Counted from the first letter of the stretch, positions 10,500-22,570 are shown. The stretch: DNA of 64,000 bases from Abscondita cerata (GCA_030710515.1 JALBCR010001064.1:186001-250000), one strand, 5' to 3'. A program made the numbers and translations. The notes: generated by a model from the letters alone, not told the origin.

Positions 10500-11196
10500 A
10501 TAGTGTAATAGTTATTTACGTGACACATGCGTAAACAGATTCTTTGGGAATGAGTGCCGGTTTGCCAGCCCCGAGTGCGCGTACGCGCACGAGCGGTGGC
10601 ATTGGCACGAATTCCCGAATATTGTTAACGCACAAGTTGCGTATCCTATTTTTTGCACGATATTTTTCTAAATTTGCACTTTTAAATTTCTGATGTTATA
10701 ACATTCAAACCACAAAATTTAATTAGTTATTTAATCGTATGGTACATTTTAAATATTAATATAATATTAAATTTAATTAGTGAGCTGTGGCTACAACGCA
10801 AATGCACATAATGCATACATTTGTCATCTAGTCTGAGAACCTATTTAATTGTCAAACTTTTATTTGAAAAATACTAGGTGAGTAAATTGCATTCTAAATA
10901 ACGAACAATGTAAGTCCATCAATAATTTGTGTATACAACGCACGCTAGTAGTTCTATCTACATAATAGTGACAAATAATATACAAGCTGTCGTTCGTCAT
11001 TTCGAATTTTCAATTATCAATTATTACAGATCTGAAAGAGTTTTTGCTATATTAGAGATGTAAACTGATTTCTCGTAACTGAAATTGTGTGCTTATGCAA
11101 ATATTTTTGTGACAAAATGCTCTATTAACCCAGTGTTTTTGCTACATTTTTGAAACACTAGTACGTAATTCTATTGTTTCGGTAAGCGTATTGACG
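10500..11196. mobile_element. Unidentified 697-bp insertion in element A
   Basis: Element A coding breaks at GGA TAC CTA (10491-10499) and resumes at TAC TTA CCT GGT (11197 on). Removing the interval with one TAC-YTA copy keeps frame (…PGYL / PGSF…). The ends share AATAG-x-x-ATTACGT in inverted orientation (about 10508-10520; read inward from about 11178), suggesting worn terminal repeats. The interior has a GC-rich block (10575-10610) and a stretch at ~10720-10760 that recurs at ~17940 and ~54440. No coding is seen. Confidence 0.5.
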
Positions 11197-12742
11197 TACT
11201 TACCTGGTAGTTTTACATGCACTGAGTGCAAAAAGTATAATACCATTGTGTACTCTGATCCTCAATCTATTGTATTTGCGGACTATTTCAGTAGTGTGTT
11301 TTCTTTAAACATAATTAATCCATCTAAACATCATGTACGGTTTAATAACATCCCAAATATATTAATTCAGAGTGTTACCGAAGAAGAGGTTATCAAATGT
11401 ATTAAAAAACTAAGTATGAAAAATACTGCAGGATCATATCAGATCTCTTCTTTCCTAGTAAAGGATTGTATTTTATTTTGCCTAAACCCTTACGTGCTAT
11501 TTTTAACATAGCTATAAAAACTAATTGCTTTCGTGAAATATGGAAAAATTCAAATATTTGTCCCATCCTCAAGAGTGGTGATCCTAATGATTGCACCAAT
11601 TATCGCCCGATTAGCATTTTAAACATTTTTGCAAAGGTATTATATAACATGATGTTTAGTCGATCTACAATTACCAATTTTACATGTTTTACAGAATTTA
11701 TTACATCAGAACTTGACGTCTTAGCCCAAGTAGACGTTGTTTATTTGGATATAGCTAAAGCTTTTGACTATATTCCACATGACATCCTTATTGAAAAAAT
11801 GGAGAACTTTGGTTTTCATAAATAATTATTGTTATTATTTCGCTCATATCTTTTCAACCGCCATCAATACATTACATTTAACAATTATTCATCTCGTCCA
11901 ATACTCGCCACTTCTGGAGTTCCTCAAGAGTGAAACTTAGGCCTTCTTCTATTTTTGATTTTTATCAACGACCTAGTAGACATCTTATTATGCAACAAAG
12001 TTTTTTTTGCAGACGATTTAAAATTATATGTACATGTTTCTAAGGTAAACGACTGTAATTATCTCCAACATAATCTAAACATTGTACAGGCATGGTGTTC
12101 GTCTAACTGTTAGTCTCTAAATATAAGCAAATGCCAAATTGTAACGTATACACGTAAAAAAAAACAATTATTAATGATTATTGTATTGACCACCAAATTA
12201 TAGAACTATCAGTTCCAATCAAAGATCTAGGTGTTTACTTTGATTCCAAGTTTACGTTTTCGGAACATGTCAACAGAATAGCCACTCGGCTACTTCTACA
12301 TTAGGTTCTATCATACGTAATTCCAAATTATTTTCAAATGTTGATATTTTAATCACGTTATTTCTTTCGTTGGTAAGAAGTAAGCTTGAGTATTGCTCAC
12401 TCATTTGGTTTCCTACTTATTTATAATAGAAAAAGTGGATTGAAAATATTCAAAGAAAATTCCTCAAATAAATTCCTAGTGTTTAAATGTGATGGTGTTT
12501 ATCCAGAAAGAGGCATTTGCTATGAACTTCTTTTATCACGGTTTAAAAAAAGAGAGTGTACTAATTTGTCAATTTTATATAAACTTATGCATGACCAAAT
12601 CGATTTTCTTCACTTACTGTCATTAAATAACTTTCATGTACCTAATTATTCATCTTGTTCTCATCAAGCCTATTATTATGTCGCTCCACGCACCAACATT
12701 TTGCATAAATCACCCATACATAACCTTTGTTCCATTTTTTGA
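11197..12742 (+). pseudogene. Element A ORF2: reverse transcriptase domain
   Basis: Reverse transcriptase of the CR1/Jockey group, in several frames. In order: PQSIVFADYFSSVF, KLSMKNTAGSYQISSF (the GPD block worn), ILKSGDPNDCTNYRPIS, DVVYLDIAKAFDYIPHDIL (catalytic D), a degraded GVPQG block near 11925, FADDLKLYV (the YxDD catalytic motif, about 12010), then the thumb and C-terminal region (NIQRKFLK-like, KCDGVYPERG). Stops near 11511, 11825 and 12110 break it. No RNase H domain follows. Confidence 0.85.
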
Positions 12743-12829
12743 TAATAGTTATAATTAATGTGAAATCAATAATTGTAATTTACAATCACTATTAAACAAT
12801 ATTTTATAATTTTAGCTAGGTTTTAAAGT

Positions 12830-13213
12830 ATAACAGATGCTGCTTACAGATCTGCTCTTTCGGCTGGACAGATATTTATCGGGTACGATTCTTGCCCTGT
12901 GTTTGATGCATTAGAAGTTATTCGATGCTTCAATTGTTGCGGATTCCACCATTCGTCTCGTTACTGCCGTAAGTCGTTGGTATGCACTAAGTGTGCTGGC
13001 CAACATTCTATTGGTGACTGTAAATCTGATTATTTGAAGTGCTTTAATTGCTGTAGTCTCGGCAAGATTCTGCCCAACATTAAACCTGATCACGCTGCTT
13101 GGGATAGGAACTGTCCTGTCTATGTCAAAAAGCTGACTGCTTTAAAAGCAGATTTGTTAGGTTCCGGATATCAATTACCCCCTTCTCCCGCCAACTCTCC
13201 TGACTGCTTTTGA
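12830..13213 (+). pseudogene. Element B ORF1, C-terminal part with zinc knuckles
   Basis: RNA-binding gag-like protein. The visible part starts with AAYRSALSAGQIFIGYD and continues in frame through CFNCCGFHHSSRYC, CTKCAGQHSIGDC and CFNC...HAAWDRNC, three knuckles close to the CxxC-x4-H-x4-C form. It ends in a short proline-rich tail (PPSPANSP) with a stop at 13213. The N-terminal half is missing, consistent with 5' truncation of the insertion. Confidence 0.75.
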
Positions 13214-13242
13214 TTTTATATTTCTTCCGCTTCTGTCTTCAT

Positions 13243-16020
13243 TTACTATCAAAACGTTAGGGGCTTAACACTAAAACACAAAAATTTCTCAACGGTGTTT
13301 CCTCTATCTCTTACATCGATATTTTTGTCATCACTGAGACTTGGTTAAGCGACTCTGTCAATAATTCCGAACTTTTCCCCTCTTTTCAACATCTTTAGAT
13401 GTGACCGGTCACTCGAAGCCACATCCAGATCTAGACGTTCTAGAGTTCTAATTGCAATGAAATTCAGCTTTTATTTGCAGCTTATAGATTTGTATTCAAT
13501 CTCTCCTTTATTTCAGTCTATTCTAGATATCGATATTTGTGCTGTATTCATAAGTACCTCTGGTGCTAGATTCTGTCTTGTCGCAGTCTACATATTCCAA
13601 ATTGTGTCTTATGATCACGTGATCACACTGTTTGAGGCACTTGAGCTACTTCACATTACCCATGGACCTGATCTCATTGTGTTGAGTGATTTTAACTTTG
13701 CCGAATATGCCTCCTCCCTTTCAGGCTGTACCTCCAAACGTGTTCAAAAATTAAATAATTTTTGCAACTTACTGTCTCTTGAGCAGTTCAACTTTGTCCG
13801 CAATTCCAACAATAAGTTACTTGATCTTTATTGTCATCCAAACCATGTCTGGTTGACAGGAACTGCAATCCAATAGTTGACGAGGACCTCCATCATCCTA
13901 TCCTTCTCATAAGATTTTCCCGCAGCTTACCTGGCAATTTCCACAAACTTGTTGGAAATAATCTTCATGTGTCCTACAACTTTAGAAAAGGTAACTACAC
14001 CTCCTTATATGAACATCTTTCTTTCCTATCATGGACCCCTATCTTGACAGACTCATCCGTTGATTCTTCTTTACAGAAACTATATTCTGTTATCTATAAC
14101 TCATTCAATGCGTTTATTCCTAAGTCCTCTCCGAAATCCAGAACAAAATATCCGCCATGGTGTTCTAATGCTATAATCTCTGAAGTACTCTCTCTGGCGG
14201 AATTATAAATCATCTAATGACCCTACTTCTCTTCATCGGTTTAGAATGCTGCGCAGGAATATAAAGACTGATATTCAGACTTTTCATAAATGCTTCTTGA
14301 GACGTATTGAGACCGATATTAGGTCTAACCCTAATCATTTCTGGTCTTATATTAATCTACTCCGCAATTCCTCCGGTATACCTTCTAATATAACTTACCT
14401 GGGTGCTTACAGTGACGGCCAAAATGATGTTGTCAACTTTTTGCTTCTTATTTTAGTAGCTGCTTTAGCGACGTACATGCCCACCACTTTTTGTACCTCA
14501 ACATCAGGTTGTTGACGTGATCTCTCTGCCTAAACATTTCGTCGAGTCTAATCTGCTTTTCGCTATAAAAAGATTAAACCCACACTTACCGCAGGCACTG
14601 ATCTCATCCCTGCCTTCTTCTTGCGAGACTGCATTTCTGTGCTGTCGACGCCGTTACTTCACATATTCAATCTGATCCTTCAACACAGACGCTTTCCTGT
14701 TGATTGGAAATCTGCTCGAATTGTTCCCGTTCATAAAAAGGCGACAGATCCAATGTTCTTAACTATCGTCCCATCGCGCTTCTCTGTAACTTCTCAAAAC
14801 TTTTCGAATTTTGCTTATATAACCACATCGCTTCTAGGATCTCCCAAAAGCTTCACAGCTGTCAACACGGCTTTATTAGAGGGCGTTCCACAATTACCAA
14901 TTTAACTGTTATGCACCAGTTTCTTGCTGAATCCTTGGATTCTGGTTTCCAGGTCGACGTTGTGTATACCGATTTTAGTAAGGCTTTCGATCGGTTGAAC
15001 CATGAGATTCTCATTTCGAAGCTACACGCTTTTGGTTTGAGTAACAACTTAGTACAATTACTCAAGAGTTATCTATCTGATAGAACCCAATTTGTTGAGC
15101 TGCTTGGCTTCCGGTCGCGTGTCTCAAGTGTCCCTTCGGGCGTACCCCAAGGCTCTGTTCTTGGCCCCTATTATTCAATATCTTTATCAATGATGTCGCA
15201 CCTACTCTCGATTATCATTGCCTACTGTATGCGGATGACATGAAGATATTTCAGGTTATACGTAATATGTCTGATGCTCTTGTGCTTCAGAAAAGGCTTG
15301 ATCTTTTGATAAATGGTGTCGGTCTAACCACTTAGATCTGAACGTTTCTAAATGTCACATCGTTTCTTATACCAGAGCAAAGTCCCCAATTCTTTTTAAC
15401 TATTCTTTTTCCGACGTCTCCATTACTCGCTCTAGCGCTTTTAAAGATCTGGGTGTCACTTTTGAATCGTCTCTGTCCTTTAGTTCGCACATTCGATCTA
15501 TTGTTTCATCTTCACTTAAAACTCTTGGTTTTATTATCAGAAACTCTAGAGATTTTTTAAGCGCTGACTTACCTCTCTTGCTGTACAGAACCCTCATTCG
15601 AACTCGACTGGAGTATGCCTCGGTAGTCTGGAACCCTACGTATCAGGCTCATATCCACGCTCTGGAGAACATTCAACGCAAATTCTTAAAATTTCTAGCT
15701 TTTCACGTTGATGGAATTTACCCTCCTAGAGGTTTCCGCAATCTGATCTTTTGGCTAGATTCAACCTTTCCGATTTAAGTAGTCGTCGCGCCACCTTTTC
15801 TCTTCTCTTTCTATACAAACTTATTCATTACCTTGTCGATTGTCCTGAATTGTTGGCAAAATTATCTTTTCCGTTCCTCGACCTGGGTCTCGTTTTCCTA
15901 CCACTTTCTACCTACCCACTCCCCGTACGCGTGTGTTGGAGTCATCTCCTATTTTCTCTGTATGCAGCAGCAGTGCTCTACGTAAATTTGATATTTTTCA
16001 TACGTCCATATCCGAGATAA
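13243..16020 (+). pseudogene. Element B ORF2: endonuclease plus reverse transcriptase, frameshifted
   Basis: Endonuclease blocks: QNVRGLNTK, FVITETWLS, FNIFRCDR, DLIVLSDFNF, NKLLDL, EDLHHPIL. Linker YNFRKGNYTSLYEHL and KYPPWCS. RT blocks: FHKCFLRRIETDIRSNPNHFW, NYRPIALL, GRSTITNL, DVVYTDFSKAFDRLNHEIL, SGVPQGSVLGP, CLLYADDMKIF (catalytic YADD near 15235), LNVSKCHIV, FKDLGVTF, LEYASVVWNPTY. The C-terminal part runs to a stop at 16020. About ten frameshifts or stops are spread along it. Order and length are otherwise those of a complete ORF2. Confidence 0.86.
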
Positions 16021-16367
16021 AATCATTCTGTAGCGACTCCTAGTTGGTTGATCGATTTACATTATTTACCTTGTTTAACGTTAACGTTACTACTTTTATT
16101 TGTTTTGTATTATATCTGTATTACCTACGTTTAATTACTTTTACGTTTATATTATCCGATTCGTTTTAGTTTTGTATTTTGCTGTTCCCGCCCATAATTG
16201 GCTTTTGCTGTGGTGCGGCTGTATTTAAATAAATAAATAAATAAATAAAATAAATAAATAATATTTTGCACTGCAACTAAGAAATATTGTAAGTTTTAGT
16301 TTCTTGCTCTGTAATTGGGTTTGTACCTGTAGAGCAATAAATATTATTTTTATTATTATTATTATTT

Positions 16368-17148
16368 CTCTCACATGGATAGAAAAAAAAGATATAAATA
16401 AATACCTAAAAAAAAGTGGAAAACTTTCAAAGTTTCTTGAAAAATATATTGTACAGTCCTCCGTTATTTTATAACCCAGATACAGGGTGTTTTATTTATT
16501 TTGTTTAATTCTTTATTTGTCCATTAGGTACTCACGAACCACATTGTGATGTTTTTTTATATTTGCAACATACTTTCCTTGTCCGGTAAAGTATCTAAAC
16601 TTCTTGCCAGGAAAGAAGATTCCTGCGTCATAAGTATGTGCATATGAATCAATAGTAAAAACTTCTGAATCAATTTGAGCATTTACTATTTAGTTACTGG
16701 TTAAAATAAAAAAGTAACTAAAACAGTGTTGGCAATATATGTGGTTGTCAGTTGAAATTCTAACCTTAAAAAGTAACAAGTGACAGTAATTATTAACCTA
16801 ACATACAGAATGAATCAAGGATGACAGCGACTTGATAGAACGTCAACTTAAATGAAATTGAAGTCAATTGAGTAACTTTATTCATAACGCATATAGTACA
16901 TCTTCCCTCTTTATTTTAGACATATCTATGTCTTATTCATACAATGATAGGTATGTTATTTCGTACATTAGAAAATAATGACGCAAGTATCATCTTTCGT
17001 GGCACCATGTTTAATAGCGTATAAACATTAATGTCAATTCAGGTACTTAAAAGAGACACCATTTATGTCAAAATTTTGAGAAACTGTTTGCATATTAGAA
17101 AAGAGCAGAAAAACCTGGGTTATAATAGATAGTTTGTGCGTATAGTCT
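16368..17148. other. No gene seen; AT-rich, one stray transposon terminus
   Basis: No coding, splice or RNA-gene signal. A TACAGGGTG-type terminus (16491-16500) points to a solo Tc1/mariner-like end with no partner found. Confidence 0.5.
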
Positions 17149-17290
17149 ATATCATAACGGTCACTCATCATAACGGCCACCCCGATTTTTGTTACTTCAT
17201 AACGGCTACATTGATCACAACGGCCCCTAATAATATTAGTAAACACAAACCCTAATCACAACAACCACTTTAGAAGCTAATCATAACGGC
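17149..17290. repeat. One-sided array of ATCAYAACGGCC-like units
   Basis: Six spaced, degenerate copies of ATCATAACGGCC occur at about 17151, 17167, 17194, 17214, 17253 and 17278. The structure resembles the terminal arrays of the inverted-array elements at 28.7, 46.6 and 57.1 kb, but no inverted partner array is visible to the right. It may be half of such an element. Confidence 0.5.
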
Positions 17291-17828
17291 GTTCGTGATA
17301 AATTTAGAAAATCATTGTTTTTCACATGGGCAGTTATACGTTGCGTGTTCACGAGTTGGGAAACCATCCGCTTTGTTTGTGCTAACGTCAGACCAAAAAC
17401 AAAAATGTGGTTTACCAAAGTGCACTTCAATGAAACGGATAATTTGCGGACACGTATAACGCTTCGATTCAGTATTTACTTTGGATTCACTTTCATTTAC
17501 TTAGAGAAGTTCAACTAAATAACACTTTATTTTTGTAATCGAAATGAATTCATTCCTGTTGTGAAATGAAATAAAATTTTTCCTTTTCAAATATAAAACA
17601 AAAAAAAACATTTTTCTTCATCTTTTAATCACCAAACGAAATGTTACATAAAACGAAGCCATCTGGTGGTGAAACGGAGTTCGCCGGGTTTGCTAGTTTT
17701 CTATAAACTTATATTGTCAATTTTTTAAGCGTAACGGTTGAGATGTGGAATATTATGACAAATTATTTGTTTGAAGTTTTTAGAAAAAATGTGAAAAGGT
17801 TTTCAGACTACTGTTTCTCATGAAGTGT

Positions 17829-18223
17829 TATAAGGGTTACCCCAGAAGATCAGTATAAACCTGTGTAGTGTGGTGACGAAACCGTGTGCAATAGTGGATT
17901 GGTTCGTCTTGGCAAAAGAATGCTGAATAATCGTAACACTTGAACGATTTATTTATTCGTATGGTACATTTTGAATATTGTATTGTGATGTAAGTGTTAT
18001 GCATGGTGCCCCAGAAGATCAGTATAGACGTGTATAGTATGGTGATGAAACCGTGTGCAATTGTAGATTGGTTCGCATTGGCAAAGCATTTGCTTCAAGG
18101 TTTAGGAAAACCACTAAAACCTATGCATACCAACTCTTATCCACCTTAGTATATTCATATGTAATAATTTTAATTAAGTGTGTAAACATTATAGAAGTTA
18201 AATAAGAACATAAAATATAACTT
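17829..18223 (+). repeat. Dispersed repeat family, two adjacent copies
   Basis: CCCCAGAAGATCAGTATA...CGAAACCGTGTGCAA...TTGGTTCG appears at 17834-17915 and again at 18009-18080. The second copy is preceded by TTATTCGTATGGTACATTT and followed by GTTTAGGAAAACCAC and ~90 bases shared with the copy at 19035-19222. A reverse-oriented copy is at 54275-54465, and the GTATGGTACATTT part recurs at ~10730. No coding; unclassified, probably a non-autonomous element. Confidence 0.7.
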
Positions 18224-18485
18224 GAACTATGGAAAGAAGTAACGGTAGTAGAAGAAGATTGATTATGATCAATCTTATCTATTGCTGATGTTACAAACAC
18301 ATTGGAACACAATTTTGGTGAATAAACACAATCTTCCAGATATTTGGTACACAATAGTTGAGTGGTGTTTGTCTCTCTAGGAATTTTATTTTCAGGAACT
18401 GGTGTGATAAAATAGACGTCACATATACAGTATGTCTGTAAAAGTTGACAACATATGGAAATATACGAAGTATAATGTATTGAAG

Positions 18486-18746
18486 TGGATTGAAAAATTT
18501 GGTCATATTTCGTGGCCACCCCGATCAGCAGACTTGGCTTCTAATGATTTTTTTTATGGGGTAACCTAAAAGGCAAAGTTTATAATAATGTACCCAAAAC
18601 TTAGACGAATTAAAAGATCGTATACGCACTGCATGTAATGAAATGAATCCGAATTTGTTTAAAATTCTTTACGTTGCTTTCAAGACCGCTTACCTTATTA
18701 TCTCGAAAGGCAAGGTGGACATTTTGAGTATTTATTGGGTCATTAA
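18486..18746 (+). pseudogene. Transposase C-terminal fragment (DDE_3, Tc1/mariner group)
   Basis: Reads WIEKFGHISWPPRSADLASN, then a W-G-N-L-K block, TLDELKDRIRTAC, and PYYLERQGGHFEYLLGH with a stop. This is the end of the DDE_3 transposases that carry a DUF4817-type N-terminal helix-turn-helix; the third catalytic D lies in R-S-A-D-L. One or two frameshifts are needed. No N-terminus is nearby. Confidence 0.72.
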
Positions 18747-19034
18747 AGCAATGAGTACCTATTAAACATTGTTAAAGTTTATTGATAATATGTTAATTTA
18801 CTAACCTTGTTTTCATTAGTTATTTGTTGCGTTAATAAATTATTGTTTGTTTGCGATTTGCGTTAATAATTTATAAAGAAATTACTTCTAGATAAAAAAA
18901 ATAAATAATTCTAACCCAACTTGTGCAAGTATAACGTGGTATAACTGGTTGCCTATATCGCACCAATGATTTGATTTTTTTTTCATTTAAAAGTACACAT
19001 ACGGTAAATGTGTAACTAAGAAAGAAGAACCCGG

Positions 19035-19222
19035 TATATGGTGTTCCAGAGGATCAGTATAAACCTGTGTAGTGTGGTGCCGAAACCGTGTGCAATTGTG
19101 GAATGGTTCGTCTTCGCAAAGCATTTGCTTCAAGGTTTAGGAGAACCACCTTAGTATTCATATGTAATAATATTAATTAAGTGTGTAAACATTATAGAAG
19201 ATAAATAAGAACATAAAATATA
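19035..19222 (+). repeat. Third copy of the 17.8-kb dispersed repeat
   Basis: Shares the CCAGAGGATCAGTATAAACC, CCGAAACCGTGTGCAATTGT and GTTTAGGAGAACCACC stretches, then the same ~75-base AT-rich tail as 18145-18223. The stretch 18760-19034 between the copies has no recognisable gene. Confidence 0.7.
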
Positions 19223-19249
19223 TTAGCACAGCCATTACATGACGACATA

Positions 19250-19482
19250 CAGTATCCGCCAAAATAAACAGTACCGAAAATAAAAATAAATATGAACGAA
19301 AATAATGCTCTACCAAAAAAACTTTTTCTTCCGTTGTTAGAACCATTTTTAAATCAAATTTAACTGCAGCGTACTATTAATATATCAACTAATGACAATT
19401 AAGTCAAATATGACAAATCCATATTACATAAACAACTCCACAGCACTTTCTGTTTCGGTACTGTTTATTTTGGGGGATACCG
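19250..19482. mobile_element. 233-bp Tc1/mariner-type MITE (CAGTATCC... ends)
   Basis: Ends CAGTATCCGCCAAAATAAAC and, read inward from the right, CGGTATCCCCCAAAATAAAC, continuing ACAGTACCGAAA in both. TA flanks lie at 19248-19249 and 19483-19484. Non-coding interior. Confidence 0.82.
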
Positions 19483-19629
19483 TATAATGGACCGGTCCAA
19501 GCGCCAGTCACGACAATGATGAAAAAAATAGTAGGTTATAAAAATAGCAAACAAAATAATGGAAAACAGATAATCAGGACAGATAGTACAAAAAATTGCT
19601 TAACTGCAGATGTCTTTCAGGTTAGTAAG

Positions 19630-21640
19630 CCATAAATACGGCTTCGTCCGTTAAATTATGAATGTTGACAATCCTCCATAATATGTGCAACGATCTCTGG
19701 TTCCTTTCCACAGTCACAATTTGGATTAGAAAACGCACCACATTTAAACAATATAGAGTTGTATTTTGAATGGTCTGCTCTTATGCGATTTATTTTTGAC
19801 CAAATTTTTCTTTTTTATTCAAAGCTGGGATTTGTCATTCCTAATTGGTACGTTATTGTTAAGTTTGCATTTATCCCATTCTTGTTTTAACGCAGCTTTT
19901 CGTCGAATGTTTGATGAAGTAATATTACAAAGAACAAGAAGCCAATCGAGAGGAGTAGATTTAATGGTTCCACTAATTATACGCATAGTGCTATTCAACT
20001 GGGCATCTATTTTTTTTGTATGATAACTATTCAACCAGACAGGAGCACAATATTCTGCTGTAGAATAAACTAATGCCAATGCAGCTGTACGAAGTGTCTT
20101 TGCATCTGCTTTACACGTTGTTCCAGCTAATTTTTGAATGACATTATTTCTTGTTTTTATTTTTTGTTTGACTTTTTCTAAATGATCTTTGTAAATTAAA
20201 AACGTATCTGAAATTATTCCCAGATAAACTGAGTTAAAATTATGGTTTAACTTTGTACAATTAAAGATAACATTAAGTTTTCTACGTTTTCTCTATTACT
20301 TAAATTAAAACAAGAAACCTCTGTTTTTTTAAGATTGGGGCATAATCGCCATTTTTTGAAATAATTTTCCATAATACGCAAATCATCAGATAGCTTGCTT
20401 TCAATTTCGAAAAATCCGAATGTTGAAATGAAATTACCATATCATCGGTGTAAACGAATTTTTGACATTGTAAAGAAAGCAGATCAGAAATATACAGGGT
20501 GATTCATAACTATTGGGACAAAGTTAAGGGCGAGTTATTTAGGCTAAAATATGATCATAGGACCCAATATTCCTTAATAAAATATAGCTGTGGAAAAAGA
20601 TACAGTGCGTTTTAATTAATTTAATTTAATTTTTTTTTCATTTTTTGTTAATAATTTCACTGTAAATTTATCAATTCTTATCAAAATTGGCAGAGAGGCA
20701 TAACTTTAGACCAAGAACATTATTTTATGTACTATATTTACAATTTGTTGTAGGGGCGCCACGTAAATAATTCCTGATGATGAAATCGACCGGTAACTTT
20801 TTTTGAGAAAACTTCTTAGTGATTTTTATTAGAGAATATGACGTAAACATCATTTCTACACAATATTGGTACTCAATAATTTCATCTGTTTCCGAGAAAA
20901 ACGCAGTTGAACAATTCGTAGTGTCAGAAGGGGATTTCAAATATTACTTCATTTATTAAGGGTACGTTTTGGACTATCAAATAATTATGCTTTTCTGTAG
21001 TTTTTGATAAGAATTGATAAATTTACAGATAAATTATTAACAAAAAATGAAGAAAAATTTTTTTTATGTAACGCCTTGTATCTTTTTCCGTAGCAATATT
21101 TTATTAAGGCATATTGTGTTTTATGGTCATATTTTGGTATAAATATCTCTCAATAGTTATGAATCGCCCTGTGTACATTAAAAAGAATAAGTGCAAGAAC
21201 CGATCCCTGTGGAGGACCATTATTTAAAAATCTAAATTTACTGCTTTTATCTCTAACAAAAATCTCTCAACTTCCGATTTGATACCATATTTTCAATAAA
21301 AGAAATAATTTTGGAACAAGGAATAACGTTACACAATTTAAATAGTGAACCTTCTTTCCACACTGTATCATATGCAGCAGTTAAGTCCAAACAGACCACT
21401 CAAGTTATAAGTTTCTTCTGAAATACAGCTTCGATATGCGTTGTAAGTGCCACTACTTCATCATAACAATTTATACCGGATCGAAATCCTGCTTGTTCAA
21501 TTAAGGGTACTTTCGCGCTTAGTAAATAGTTTGAAATATATTGGGTTCAATTTTGTTAGCCCAATAATTTTAACCAATGTAACTGAAGTTAGGAAGATAT
21601 ATGTTTTAGCAACATATCTATCAAATGATTGTTTTAGATT
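19630..21640 (-). pseudogene. Non-LTR reverse transcriptase, minus strand, split by a MITE
   Basis: Upstream part (21640 down to ~21180): GFRSGINCYDEVVALTTHIE, VVCLDLTAAYDTVW (catalytic D), NNGPPQGSV-like block. After the MITE at 20495-21171 it resumes with FVYTDDMVIS (YxDD, about 20445-20480). The C-terminal domain is at 20079-19819: ALVYSTAEYCAPVW, MRIISGTIKSTP. It is a different lineage from elements A-C (Jockey/RTE-like by these motifs; clade not assigned). Many stops and frameshifts. Confidence 0.8.
20495..21171. mobile_element. 677-bp fold-back MITE with ~180-bp arms
   Basis: Left arm 20495-20686 begins CAGGGTGATTCATAACTATT; the right arm 20998-21171, read inward, begins CAGGGCGATTCATAACTATT. 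Both arms include TGATAAGAATTGATAAATTT-type and poly-T stretches. TA flanks the left side; the right reads TGTA, one base off. It interrupts the RT just before its YxDD block. Confidence 0.85.
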
Positions 21641-21649
21641 TTTGTAAAA

Positions 21650-22570
21650 GTTACCGTAAAGGAAAAAAAAGCAAAAATTAACAAATTAAAATTTTAAAAC
21701 AACCAACACATTTGAAATTAGTTTTTATAATGGAAGTAAAGGGAAACTTTTTTCAAAATCTGTAAAAATAAGTGAGTATTTTTTTACAAAATATCTAAAA
21801 AAATCTGTTTAAATTTGAGTTGAAGGAAAAGTGCAAAATCGTCCTTAATGGATTAATTCTTTGAAAAATCAATCTTTCCAAAATCTTATAAATTGCACTT
21901 AACAAACTTATTTGACATTAAGAAGTAGGGTTTGTAGGAGATTTATATCTGTTTATATCTGTAACTTACTTGTATTATAAATATCATTGAGAAACAAAAG
22001 TAGCCACTTCAAAGAATAATTTTCCAAATTTTTAGAAATTCTGGATGTATTCCATCAAACCCGGCAGCTTTCTTTGATTTTATTTTTTAATGCATATTTT
22101 AGCTCTGCTAGATAGAATGTAATCACCATGGTATCATTTAATCTTCAAAAAGTTTCTTATATGTTTCTTATACTTTATACTTTTATAGACATAATAGATG
22201 GGTCTGACTACATATCTGTATGTAATTTTCAATTCAAATCAACTTTTCTCCATGACAAGTTTTGATTCTATCAGAAATAAAGGTACTTTACTCTTGTATC
22301 AAATTCATATGTTTTAAAACACCTTGTATATGGCTCGAATAAATTGACATCTGATAATATTCATTTTAAGTTTTAGGTCATGCAGAACTTTTTATCAAGA
22401 ATAACTTTTTTCCATAAAATCAATAATAAAAGAGTTTCCCATATGTTGCCAACTTTTATAGACATATTGTATACTGTTTGAAAGGTAATGACACACAAAT
22501 ATATATTATAAACTAAACTAAAATGATTAAGTCAAATATACAGTTCGAAAGTAAGTTTTCTCCTGAATAA
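21650..22570. other. No gene; decayed relatives of the next MITE
   Basis: AT-rich. 22270-22330 (AAGGTACTTTACTCTTG...AACACCTTGTATATGG) matches the inner arm of the element at 22576-23194 (about 23005-23060), and 22385-22470 repeats its AAGAATAACTTTTT stretch, so this is an older related copy. Confidence 0.45.

Larger units (their letters stand above)
12806..16259 (+). mobile_element. Non-LTR retrotransposon 'element B' (CCHC ORF1), inserted in element A 3' UTR
   Basis: A 3.45-kb insertion ending in an (AAAT)n tail (about 16225-16259) and flanked by AATATTTT (12798-12805 and 16260-16267), as target-primed reverse transcription would leave. It contains zinc-knuckle ORF1, endonuclease and RT but no RNase H. 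The 5' end is probably truncated within ORF1. Base use is less AT-rich than element A. Its RT is closest in this window to those of elements A and C, but its ORF1 has zinc knuckles where A has a PHD finger. Confidence 0.82.
773..16367 (+). mobile_element. CR1-like non-LTR retrotransposon 'element A', split by five later insertions
   Basis: Pieces of one retrotransposon are scattered over 15.6 kb in the right order and strand: an ATG at 773; ORF1 PHD finger and coiled coil (3686-4024); endonuclease (4410-5201); the endonuclease-RT linker (5792-6017 and 10403-10499); reverse transcriptase (11197-12742); 3' UTR (12743-12805 and 16268-16367). It ends in AATAAA and an (ATT)n tail, like element C at 61.9-64 kb. 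At four breaks the intervening DNA is a recognisable or plausible insertion, and removing it with one target copy continues the same reading frame. PHD fingers in ORF1 are known for CR1-like elements. The open reading frames are also broken by ordinary frameshifts and stops, so the copy is dead. The exact 5' end, left of 773, is not resolved. Confidence 0.8.

Noticed and set aside
18121..18519. Minus-strand frame of 132 codons
   Set aside because: Covers part of the dispersed repeat and the antisense of a transposase fragment; composition random, Y/S/T-rich without domain.
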